Assembly (NCBI GenBank): GCA_907163345.1
Contig: CAJQUN010000155.1
Location: forward strand, 62,001 to 126,000
Source: Haberlea rhodopensis
Taxonomy: Eukaryota; Streptophyta; Magnoliopsida; Lamiales; Gesneriaceae
Reading direction: 5' to 3'
Length of the DNA stretch: 64,000 nucleotides
How positions within the stretch are numbered: position 1 is the first letter of the stretch; each line of letters starts with the position of its first letter. Of the stretch, positions 32,950-43,100 are shown one piece after another. The notes below the pieces were generated by a model. The model saw nothing but the letters and a program-made list of their open reading frames with translations, made no database searches and was not told the DNA's origin. The position numbers and the translations under genes were made by a program.

Positions 32950-33143
32950 TAATGCTTTGTCGCTGTCACTTGAAGCGATGATAGAATACTTGCCGCTGTC
33001 ATATTGTAGGAGGAAAGAATATTTGCCGCCAAATGTTGAAGCGATGGTATTGCCGCATGTCGCATTTGAGCGAGGTTATTCAATGCCGCTAATATGTCGA
33101 AGCGAGGGGTATTAGTGCCACTGTCATGACAAGCGAGGTGCAT
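32950..33143. repeat. Imperfect repeats of GCCGCT…GAAGCGA in LTR A
   Basis: About five loose units of 35-50 bp, each with TGCCGCT(G/A) followed by a (GA)AGCGA or GAGCGAGG word. Similar units occur at 880-990. Confidence 0.6.
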
Positions 33144-33698
33144 TAAAATACATTGTTATAACAGACTAGGGATTGGTGATTGGTGATAATGAAATGCTGA
33201 TATGTCATGAGAGTTGTGAAAAACCATTAAATAATCTATTGAGTATACTCATGAGTTATGGTACATGGACAACCAAAAAGGGAGCGTTTAAAATGCATTG
33301 GAAAACAGAAAGTGTTTTATAATTACGATTTATGCATTTACGCCTTATAACCATATTGTGTTGAATATGGATTATTATATGCTCATGATTTGGGGGTTGT
33401 CCTTGTAGGTACATTTTGGCATAAAGGGGCTAAGACCGGGTTGATGCAGTGAGCTAGTGAGGAACGTTTTTGACATAGAAGCTGGAATTCTTTTGTATAG
33501 TTTCTACTCTAGGAGTAGTGTAAATCTATAGTATTAACATTCATTTGATGAGAATGTAACTAATCCATTGGAAGTATTATTTTGGCATGTAATCCTTAAA
33601 GCTCAAGGCTTCAACACAAATTTTCATACTCTGATTATACATATTAGCTCTACTTATGCCCTTAATCCGCACTTAAGGAACTAGGGTCCTTACATTAG

Positions 33699-33710
33699 TG
33701 GTATCAGAGC
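33699..33710 (+). promoter_or_regulatory. Primer-binding site of LTR A (tRNA-Met type)
   Basis: TGGTATCAGAGC, complementary to the 3' end of plant initiator tRNA-Met, four bases after the LTR end. About 250 bases of non-coding leader follow before LTR B-type sequence begins. Confidence 0.85.
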
Positions 33711-34758
33711 AGCGGCTAGAGAACCCGGGAATGAGTGAAGGGTAGCCTTAGCAACAAGTTGGCTAGGTGTTTATTATGAGCATGTTTATGCACGTTGTGC
33801 ATATTAGTGTATACAATTGTTATACTAACATATTTATTGATGCTCATGTTATCTAACAGTATAATACGAGAATTGCTTTGGTATTGTTGTTAACCCTTGT
33901 ATTTGTAATGCCTCGATTTGTTGTATACACGTAGGATATGATTATGGTGTAATTATATCAATTTGGCGATATGATAATGGGGGTTCGAGTGGAACCAAGA
34001 ATGAAGTAAATACATATATGGAAATAAGTCTAATAAGGAAGGAAACATGGTGTCTCATGATTTGAATTATGCCATATGAAGCACTTAGGCATTTGTGTAT
34101 GCATGTGACTTAACTTGGAGTTGTCTTTGCATTTGAAATTCATATGCCTTTGCCTTTCATTAGGTGCATTAGAATGTACATGTGAGTTGCATTTAACATG
34201 AGTTTGAAGGGAATTACATGTGCATGTGAATTTACTTGCAATGGGAATTGCATTTGAATTTGGAGTTCATTTCATGTACATGTTATTTAACATGTAATTA
34301 TCCCTAAATGGCATGACAGCAAGTGAATTAAGGGACTAATGATCTATATCAAGTGGATAAGGGAGGTGTAATCACATAACACACCATTTTACACCTACAA
34401 ATCTCTACCAAGCTCCTCTCATTCTCTTTCAACTTTCTTGTGGTTTAAGCTTGGGTTTCACTTGTAACTTGAGCTAGGAGGGTGTGTGAAGTAGAATTGT
34501 ATCAGCTTGGTAAGAATTTCATGGTTATATACTTGTTTTTGTCATTGGTGTTGCTATATGAGAAATAGCATATGAAATTTTATGTAAAGAATCATATCTT
34601 GTTGATATGTTAGGAATTGGATTCTTTGCTGATAGAAACATGTTATTATGTTCCTAGAGATTTCAAGAAACATGTTGACATGGTTTAAAATGTATTAGAG
34701 GAGAAGAACCATGAAGATAAGCTTGAAAACGCCATGCTCTCACTTTTCTGGGCATCGG

Positions 34759-34962
34759 CGATCGATCGGTGCGAGTAAGCGATCGATCGCCGATGACAGT
34801 TACAATTTAAGGCGGTGAAATTGGATGGCGATCGATCGCTGAAATTGTCGCGATCGATCGCGATGAACAGAGCAATGTGGCGATCGATCGCCAAGTTGTT
34901 GCGATCGATCGCGAGGGGACAGAGAGTTTTGGCGATCGATCGGTGCTGATGGCGATCGATCG
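34759..34962. repeat. Cluster of GCGATCGATCGC palindromes (8 copies)
   Basis: Cores start at 34759, 34780, 34829, 34851, 34881, 34902, 34933 and 34953. They form four pairs spaced 21, 22, 21 and 20 bp, the pairs being 30-49 bp apart. All eight keep the CGATCGATCG core. The 69-residue antisense frame across it is not a gene. Confidence 0.92.
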
Positions 34963-35258
34963 CCAGTGCTAAAATATTGAAAAATAAAATATTTTGTAGA
35001 ATTTGATTTTAATGCCTATGATAACATGATATATTGTTGGCATTGTTGTAGCATCATCTCAGGGGACAGGACAACGAGGCACTTAGCTATTGACAACTGC
35101 TTTATCTCGTTTGTGTCGCAGTACAGGTACGTGTTGACGTACGGAGTATAGATATTGTGTGATGATATTATGAGATTGATATCATATGAATTGTGTTGTG
35201 TTATTATCATATGATTGGTAGTATCATATGCCTGTACATTCATGGATATCATGTGTTA

Positions 35259-35470
35259 GAGATATACACCTGGTATTGGGTATATGCTCGGTTATGCATT
35301 TGAGATATACGCCTGGTATTGGGTATATGCTTGGTTATGTTACATAGAGATATATGCCTGGTTTGGATATATGCTCGGTTATGTGACAGAGAGATATACG
35401 CCTGGTTTGGGTATATGCTCGGTTATGTTATATAGCGATATACGCCGGTTTTTGGGTATATGCTATGGCT
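35259..35470 (+). repeat. 44-bp tandem repeat, five copies, in LTR B
   Basis: Units start at 35259, 35302, 35347, 35391 and about 35435 (43-45 bp apart), each with GAGATATACGCCTGG and GGGTATATGCTCGGTTATG. The period in-frame phrase seen in translation is a by-product. Confidence 0.85.
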
Positions 35471-36014
35471 ATTATCATTTGAGGACGGTACTATGATATG
35501 TGCTGCTAAGATGAAGATGTGAGGTGGTTCCACTGACATATTGAGCTGAATAGACATATCATTTTAGTCTCGTGATAATAGGGTATGTGTTGAGACATGT
35601 CATGACATGGTGCATTGGTGGATGCATGAGACAGAACATTCACGTTACGTTATATGATTTATTGTGCTTTATCATTGATATTGATATTGTGTTTTGATAT
35701 TGCACTGAGATAGTTGTTATCTATACTCACGTTGTGAATGTTTCTGTAGGGACTCATAGACGTGGGGAGCGTGAGTCATAATTTCCGCTGCGAGGGGAAC
35801 CACTGCCTAGGAGTTCTTTTGGATTAGGTTGCTTATGTACATGTCATGTTATGAAGAAAACAGATTTAGTTGGTTTTTGTACTCAGGATTTGGTACTGTA
35901 ACAACTTATCTAGTATGAACTCTTAATCCGTGCATGGTATATTACTTAATTCAGACTCACATATGTATATTAACTGAATACATAATGGATTAAGTAACGA
36001 GGACCCCACATTAG

Positions 36015-36026
36015 TGGTATCAGAGC
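36015..36026 (+). promoter_or_regulatory. Primer-binding site of LTR B (tRNA-Met type)
   Basis: TGGTATCAGAGC, four bases after the LTR end at 36010. It belongs to the element whose gag fragment begins at 36185. Confidence 0.85.
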
Positions 36027-36184
36027 AGTGGTTCGAGAACGGGGTGTACATGGGTAGAGGAAGTGTATTAGGGAGTTACCTAAACACTTTGAGAATGGTA
36101 ATAGCATGTTAGTTTTTGGCATATGATGTTATTCTAACATGTTATATACTTGTGAATGTTATTGTTCATCCTTGTTGTACAGTT

Positions 36185-36425
36185 ATGACAGACAGAGTAC
36201 CACATGAGGATGTTGGGGATGCCATGAGTGGCAATGCTAGTGTGAGGATGGTGCCTGTGCCACCACCACCGATTGAACAAGGGCCAGTGGAACAGGTACT
36301 GTTGCCTGGAGAATTAACATTGACGCAGTTTCTGAGTTATCAGCCACCCAGGTTTGAGGGGACTGAATCAGGAGAACTGGCAGAGGAGTGGCTAGAACGT
36401 GTAGAACAAATCTTTGTGTCAACAA
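36185..36425 (+). pseudogene. Gypsy gag N-terminal fragment
   Basis: An ATG at 36185 opens a frame with a proline-rich stretch and then QFLSYQPPRFEGTES and LAEEWLERVEQIF. The latter is the typical start of the retrotransposon gag domain of plant Ty3/Gypsy elements. The frame breaks off after about 80 residues, where the sequence returns to Copia internal DNA, so the rest of the element was deleted. Confidence 0.75.
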
Positions 36426-36593
36426 TTTCTGGGTGCTAAAGTTTGGGTAAAAGATCGTAACATCTTTAATTAAAATTTCCATGTTTATCCGGATCACAAA
36501 AATTCTGAAAATTTGAACGCGATTAGCATCGATTGGAAAAGATCTAATAAAAATTAATTATCAAATACATGAATCAAATCAAAGAGCAACCTG

Positions 36594-36605
36594 GCTCTGA
36601 TACTA
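36594..36605 (-). promoter_or_regulatory. Primer-binding site of the Copia element
   Basis: On the minus strand it reads TAGTATCAGAGC, one base off the standard tRNA-Met site TGGTATCAGAGC, one base from the 5' LTR end at 36607. It fixes the element's orientation. Confidence 0.8.
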
Positions 36606-37006
36606 CTGTTGGGTTTCCATACCCGGCGTCAGATCCAAACGCTGCGGAATAAAACATAAACAGATCTAACCCGGAGACGGATTGATCGCGCTTGATTCAT
36701 ATATTAAAATATGCATAAATCGAATATAAATGTACGAAATGAGATTACCGTTCACCATCGTAGATCTGAATGCAGTGATCCCTCGAGTCCAACCAACCTG
36801 ATCAGATCCACGATCTCAACGCCAGTGCTAGTTTGGTGTTAGTCTTTCTACGACGAGAATTATGACTGTCTATTGATTATTAAACAACTGTGTTTTTTGT
36901 GTTAGAGACATACTATATATTTGTAGGTGTTAATGAGCCACTAATGGGCTTGGGTGCATAAAGCTCAACATGTCAACTTTTGGCTTGTAGTACATATATG
37001 CTAACA

Positions 37007-37315
37007 GTTCTTTTATCCACATTGTTTTTTTTTCTTGTTCTTTCTTCTACGATCCATTTCGAGTGATGTATCTTCGACATATATTTTCTTATTTTTACGC
37101 ATTATTGTGATTTTACGAGACTTTAAATTAATTTAGGTTCTGATTTTAAATGACGAAGTTCTAATTTAGATAGTTCGAAGATAGTTTTTGGATTTTTTGC
37201 TTTGATGTTCGAAGACATATATTTTGATTTTTTAGTTGAATTTTTTTATGAGAAAATGATTGTTTGTTTTGTATTTAAGTAATGTATTTGCTTTCATTAT
37301 TTTCCCGATTGACCA
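37007..37315. other. Spacer between Copia and hAT remnants
   Basis: AT-rich sequence. It should be continuous with 30576-30722, the other side of the Copia insertion. Nothing recognisable. Confidence 0.4.
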
Positions 37316-37454
37316 CGTAATACCGGCCCGTTACTGTACGGGCCGGTTATGGTTCATGGGTTCCATGAACCGTGGAACCGTTGGTTCCAACCGGCGGTTC
37401 AACCCTTTAAATTTTTTTTAATTATTTATTATTTAAAATTAAATTGTGTTGTTG

Positions 37455-37512
37455 AGGATTTGAACTCTTGACCTCTGTCATGTATATACAGCTTCTTACC
37501 ACTAAGCTATTG
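37455..37512 (-). other. tRNA-like block in the hAT remnant
   Basis: On the minus strand TAGCTTAGTGG (37509-37499) and GAGTTCAAATC (37467-37457) recur as in the block at 25.2 kb. The two copies hold the same place relative to their element's end. Confidence 0.5.
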
Positions 37513-37675
37513 TCCTGATTGTTTTGTTTTAGACAATATAATTATATATACTCAAAAAGACAATGTATATTATATGTGTAATACAATAATAACTATTTTA
37601 TATTGTAAAATCAAATTATCTAAAAAAATATGTTATGCTCTTAAATAAATATTATATAATAAAAACATATCTATA

Positions 37676-39290
37676 ACAAAGTAAATATAAAAAAAAAATG
37701 TTGGATAAATTAATAAGAACTATAAATAGTGGTTGAAAAATAAAATATTTTAATAATGAAGCAAGTTATTATAAAACAAATATATTATACCTTTTATAAT
37801 TATTCTACAAGTACTTTATATTCATTATTTGATTTACATTATATATATAATAATTAAATAAGTATATCTTAATTTATCACAATATGAGAAACTCAATAAT
37901 GTAATATTTGATGAATTAATAAAATAGAAATAAAATATAGCAAAGTAAATATAATAAAAAAATGTTGGATAAATTCATAAGAACTAAAGAAATAGTTGTT
38001 GCAAAATAAAATATTATAATAATGAAGTAAATTATTATAAACAAATATAATATATACATTCTAATTATTCTACAAGCACTTTATTTGATTTACATTATAT
38101 ACAATAATCAAATAAGTATATCTTAATTTCTCACGATATGACTTACCATAGAAACTCGATAATGTAATATTTGTTTAATTAATAAAATCTTTTACTAATT
38201 TGCTTATAATGATTTGGAAACAACATATTGAATTGATAATTCACTAACTTTATATTATATAAATTAATCACTTCTAATTGATAATCAAAAATCTCATTAC
38301 TGACTCTTTTTAACATAATAATAATTTTTGTGTTGTTTTCTTATATAACACAAATAATTCAATGTTATATTCGTCGATTTCATTTTGTAATTAGTATCAA
38401 AGTTTTATAGGTTTCATACCAATTTCATATGTAATTAGTATAATAATTATAAATGTTTCAATATCAATTTCATTTGCAATTAGACCAAAGGTGTATATGT
38501 TTCATACCAATTTCATATGTAATTAGTTTCATAATAGAAACATATCTATAACAAAGAAAATATAACAAAAAATGTTGAATAAATTCATAAGAACTAAAGA
38601 AATAGTTGTTGCAAAATAAAATATTATAATAATGAAGTAAATTATTATAAACAAATATAATATATACATTAAAATTATTCTACAAGCACTTTATTTGATT
38701 TACATTATATACAATAATCAAATAAGTATATCTTAATTTCCCACGATATGACTTACCATATAAAACTCGATAAATGTAATATTTGATTAAATAATAAAAT
38801 CTTTTACTAATTTGCTTATAATGATTTGAGAACAACATATTGAATTGATAATTCACTAACTTTATATTATATAAATTAATAACTTCTAATTGATAATCAA
38901 AATCTCATTACTGACTCTTTTTAATAAGAAACACATCTATAACAAAGAAAATATAACAAAAAATATAATTAGTATCATAATTGTATAGGTTTCATACCAA
39001 TTTCAAATGTAATTAGTACCATAATTGTAAATATTTCATACCAGTATCATTTGTAATTATAACAAAGTTGTATATTTGCATACCAATTTCATATGTAATT
39101 AGTATCATAATTGTAAATGTTTCATACCAAACTCTTTTATAATTAGTACAAAATTTGTATAAGTTTCATACGAATTTCATATGTAATTAGTATCATAATT
39201 GTAAATGTTTCATACCAATATCATTTGTAATTAGTATCAAAATTATATATGTTTCACATCAATTTCATTTGTAATTAATATCGTTAGATA
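37676..39290. repeat. Large internal repeats in the hAT remnant
   Basis: A segment with AATGTTGGATAAATT…AGAACTA and TAATAATGAAGTAAATTATT occurs at about 37.69, 37.94 and 38.56 kb; the last two are nearly identical over some 350 bp. From 38380 to 39290 the phrase TTTCATACCAATTTCATATG and TAATTAGTATCATAATTG recurs many times. No coding role. Confidence 0.75.
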
Positions 39291-39732
39291 CTCAGATTCA
39301 ACCAATTAAAATGACATTATCTTATTTGTGGTCCCATCGAGTTTGATGAAACAATGGGATAAATTTTGTAAGATTAATGACATGCGACCTATAAAATTTT
39401 CACTTGATATACCCACACGTTGGAACTCAACATAGAAATTGCTAAATGATTCATATGAATATAGAGAGTTAATGACAACTTAAAAAGTTCAAACTCTCCC
39501 CTCCCCCTTACATTTCCTTTGTTAATTTTTATGATCGTTTTAGAGTAATTTTTAAATTTTTTAAATTAAATTTTTAATTTTAATTTTTTAAATTTAAAAA
39601 ATATAAGGTTCGAACCGTAACCGTAACCCGAACCGTCTACGAAGGTTAAGGTTAAGGGTCAAACTCTTTTGAACCGTCGAACCGGCGCTTCCGAACCATT
39701 AACCGACGGTTCACGAACCGTGGTCATGTCTA

Positions 39733-40143
39733 AATCGGAGTCTCCCCTCGCCAGCTGTTTCTCGCTCTCTCTCCTTCCCAGTTCCCACACTCTTCTGTTT
39801 TTGTTCTGGAGTGTCAAAGCGAGAGACGGACACAGCGAGCGTGAGGCTATTCACTCAATTCCGTATAGAAATTTACTGATCCGGATCTTCCAGTTCATTA
39901 CACCCCTCGTCCCTGGATCTTGCCTTTCCCGGTACCACATTCCTTCCTTCATGCATGCAATTCGTCAATATTTTCTGTTTTTTGTATCTCTCTTTTATTT
40001 CATTATTTATTTTTGTTTCCGCGGATTTATTTAATTTAACAAGTTTGCATGTTATATGTGTTTACATGATGATTGTTAGATATATGTACGTGAATGAGTC
40101 CCTTTTTTATAGAAAATTTTGATTCGCCATTGGGGAATTCGGA
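39733..40143 (+). promoter_or_regulatory. 5' leader of the PPI-like gene with probable leader intron
   Basis: A CT-rich stretch (CTCGCTCTCTCTCC near 39762) typical of plant 5' leaders follows directly after the hAT end. A plausible leader intron runs from a donor after 39931 (CCCG|GTACC) to an acceptor at 40112 (TTTTTTATAG). The ATG at 40144 then follows 31 bases later. Transcript data would be needed to confirm it. Confidence 0.5.
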
Positions 40144-43100
40144 ATGGCTTCTGAAACTGGGGATTGTAAGGTGGTGTCCGAGGTGGGCGGAATTGGGGGA
40201 AATTCTGGGTTAGATACCTTCTCTACCCATGATCTTCCCAAGGCTGATTGCAATGGGATGGGCAACGAAGTTCTAGCGACTGATCCCGACAATTCCTATG
40301 TTTTTGTCACTGGGGATGATGCCAAGAGTGATGATCCCCTTGAAATTGAGGTTGTGGATGCGGTAGATTTGAGTAATGTGCTCGAATCTAAGTCCTCTGT
40401 CGAGCATATTGGGGTAAAATTGGATGTTGTTCATGAGGAAGTTTATGGATCTTTGACGGATGGGAAGGATGGGACAGTGGAGGTGAGCGATGGGAATTCT
40501 TTTGTGGTAAATGGAATTTCAGCAGATAACCCCGTGGGTAGAGTTGGGGTCCTAGATACTATCACAGAGAGTAGTCTGGAAGCTAAATTATGGTCAGCAT
40601 TGGATGCTCAAAATGGGAATTTGGATGTCGATAGTTGTGTAGATAACAAGTCTTTAACGGCGGGGGGAAAAGGGAATGTAGAGAAAACCTATGTCAAGCC
40701 TTTTGTGGTAAATGACAATAACTTAAAGCAAGAGACTTTCTTTAGGGATGGAGATGGCATTCAAGATAAAATAGAGGAGCACTTTAAGAAAACTGAATGT
40801 GGGGCAAAAGCTGAAATTAAACAGGTTGGTCATCCAAAGGGAAAAATTGAGAGCTCAGAAGTAGTTGTAGCAGAGAAGGTGGGGGATCAAAATGAGAAAA
40901 CTGAAGGTGTGGCTGATACTGAACAGAAGAAAGTTGAGGATAAGATCGTATCAGAATCCTCTCCTGGTCTTGAAGAGATTCAGGAATCTGAAGCTCCAAA
41001 CTGGGCACCCATGCATGAGTCTGTTCAAACCAAAGATGTATGTGAACATGAAATTATCTTAGGATCAACTGAGACATCTCAACTTTCGGTTGAAGATGCG
41101 GTTGACTGTCAATTGCAGGAGATGTGTGAGGAAGAAAATGAGATAAAGTTTACAAGCGAAGTTATAAAAGCTGTGGAAGGTGAAGTTTCCCAAGCAACTT
41201 CCTTAAATCCAGGTTTGGAGTGCTGTCCAAATAAAAAAAAGGATACAATCGAAGTGGAGGCACAGTCAGCTACGAGTACAGGAGGGTATGATCGGAAGTG
41301 GGATACAGTCCCTGGAAACAGAGTTAAATGCAGCTTAGGTAAAGAAATAAGAGAGGTGATTATGATAGATTGTCATGCCGGAATTGTTTGTGACCAGGTT
41401 TCAAATGGAAAAAATATAGAATTTTCTGTATCTCATGTTGAAGACAATCTTCAATATCCTGAAGACACCGGCGAGCTTTCTTATTTCAACATATTCTCCC
41501 ATGAAAATATGGGATCTGAAATTGAGACCAAGGGTCCTGTGCTGTCTCAGAGCATTTCAGCTCCAAGTGGTGAGGTCCATCAGTCTCTGACTGATGGTGC
41601 AGAATCACATACCATTGAGAATGGACCTCTTGGTCTTAACAGACAGGAAGTATATACTGTGAACAGTATAAGCTCAGGCTGTGACCCAACTCTTGAAACG
41701 GTTGTTTGTATTGAAAAGAAACTAACTTTTAAAGGTGGTAATGCACGTGCTGGAACTGAAGTTTCAGGTTGGAAGTCTGAAAATGGACACAGCCCACATA
41801 CTTGTACAGATGTGGAATTGAAACCTGAATGTCATGTTTCTTCTGCTTTGGACAATATAGACTTGACTAGTGATGTCACAGTCACAAGTGGAATACTGGT
41901 TTTAGATAACTTTATTCTTGACAAAGAAGTTTGTGCCAACATCATCTTAGAATCAGCTGAAGTTAAAAATGAGGACATTGGAAATTTTCAGAATGAAAAC
42001 ATTTCAAAAGCTTCATCAGAGGGTTCCGGTACTGATGCTATCACTGGAGGAGATGTGAGTGTTGATGATGTGGCAAAGCCATTCAACTTTTTGGTAAGGA
42101 TTCCAAGGTTTAATGATGAAAAACTTAAAGATCAGATCAAGGATGCAAAACTAGAGGTCACTGAGAAGACAAAACTCAGGGATGCTATTCAAGCTAAAAT
42201 CCAGGAGAAAAGAGTAAGAGATCCATTCATTAAGTTAATGTGAACAATCAAAAACTCTTATTAATTTACACATGAAAATACATGATTATTTATACAAGAT
42301 TACTAACCTACTTTCCTTATCAAGATAAGGAAACAATATCACTAAGGAAACAATATCACTAGGGATTTTAATCTTAGATAACTTGGGATTGCTACAATAT
42401 CAAAATATCATTCCAAGATTCTTTCCTATCATATAAAATCAAATCTTTCAATAATGATTTAGTTTCCAACAGTTAACGTTTTTTATGTGATGTTTAAGGA
42501 CAAATGGTTGCACAATGAATCTTCTTGTGTCAGGCCAACAATCAGATTCATGGTATTGATTATGAGCATATTAAGGGTGAAAGCAGAAACTTACGGAAGT
42601 TGGTGGCGTTAAAGCGCATGGAAATAGGTACTCTTCAGTCTTTAATTAACAAAGCGAAGAATGCGATATCTATTGAGGATATGGATTGCCGGGTAAGTAT
42701 TTTCTCACCCTCTTTTATGCATAGACACTTGCACTTGTCTGAATGCATGTGGCTTGTTTAGTTATGAGTCTGAAATCATCCTTTCATACTTTTTTTGCAT
42801 GATCCAATTGCGCCTCTTGGCAGATTAACAATATAGAACATATGATACAACATGAGACACTGCCATTGAGGGAAGAAAAGGAGCTAATTCGTGAAATCAA
42901 GCAACTGAAGCAGCTTCGAGAACAGCTGTCCTGTAACATGGGTAGCCAAAGTGAAATCCAGCAGGCTCTTGAACAGAGAGAGGAAGCTGAAGAACATTTA
43001 AAGGTACGCATACCTTATTCTTTTTGTCTGTTGTTGGGGTGGTATTGATTTGAGTACAGGTGGTTGAATATAGAAGTTGTGGATATGGGTAGACATAACA

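Larger units (their letters stand above)
31716..33694 (+). mobile_element. Gypsy LTR A, about 1979 bp
   Basis: It begins TGTGATATCCGCG and ends AGGGTCCTTACA. After a four-base spacer (TTAG) comes a tRNA-Met-type primer site at 33699. It contains the palindrome cluster at 32388-32595 and a run of GCCGCT/GAAGCGA repeats (32950-33143). No duplication could be checked because the right end of this element is lost. Confidence 0.7.
33950..36010 (+). mobile_element. Gypsy LTR B, about 2 kb (left end approximate)
   Basis: It ends GAGGACCCCACA at 36010, followed by TTAG and a tRNA-Met-type primer site, the same arrangement as LTR A. It carries the third palindrome cluster (34759-34962), about 1.05 kb before its end, and a 44-bp tandem repeat (35259-35470). 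I could not locate the TG start; it should lie between about 33.9 and 34.1 kb. LTRs A and B differ along most of their length, so they come from related but distinct families. Confidence 0.6.
30723..37006 (-). mobile_element. Ty1/Copia element on the minus strand, with nested Gypsy LTRs
   Basis: Two 400-bp LTRs (30723-31122 and 36607-37006; plus-strand ends TGTTGGGT and TGCTAACA) are more than 85% alike by eye and flanked by the same GTTCT (30718-30722 and 37007-37011). Next to the right LTR is a primer site, and next to the left one, on the minus strand, a polypurine tract ending GGCAAGTGGGAGAT. The element is therefore transcribed right to left. Only short internal parts remain (31123-31715 and about 36430-36606). 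The pol region is absent and its place is taken by plus-strand Gypsy LTR sequence. Confidence 0.9.
37316..39732 (+). mobile_element. hAT remnant, AT-rich, ending at the PPI gene
   Basis: The right end, read on the minus strand, is TAGACATGACCACGGTTCG, a typical hAT terminus; the left end near 37316 is more decayed (GACCACG…CCGGCCCG). Both subterminal zones are full of GGTTC/GAACC words and match the ends of the outer hAT at 21.2-25.5 kb in inverted order. At 39310-39480 a transposase fragment survives (KINDMRPIKFSLDIPTRWNS). The middle is AT-rich and internally repeated. It is non-functional. Confidence 0.7.

Noticed and set aside
40817..41008. Antisense frame inside PPI exon 1
   Set aside because: Shadow of the strongly coding plus-strand exon.
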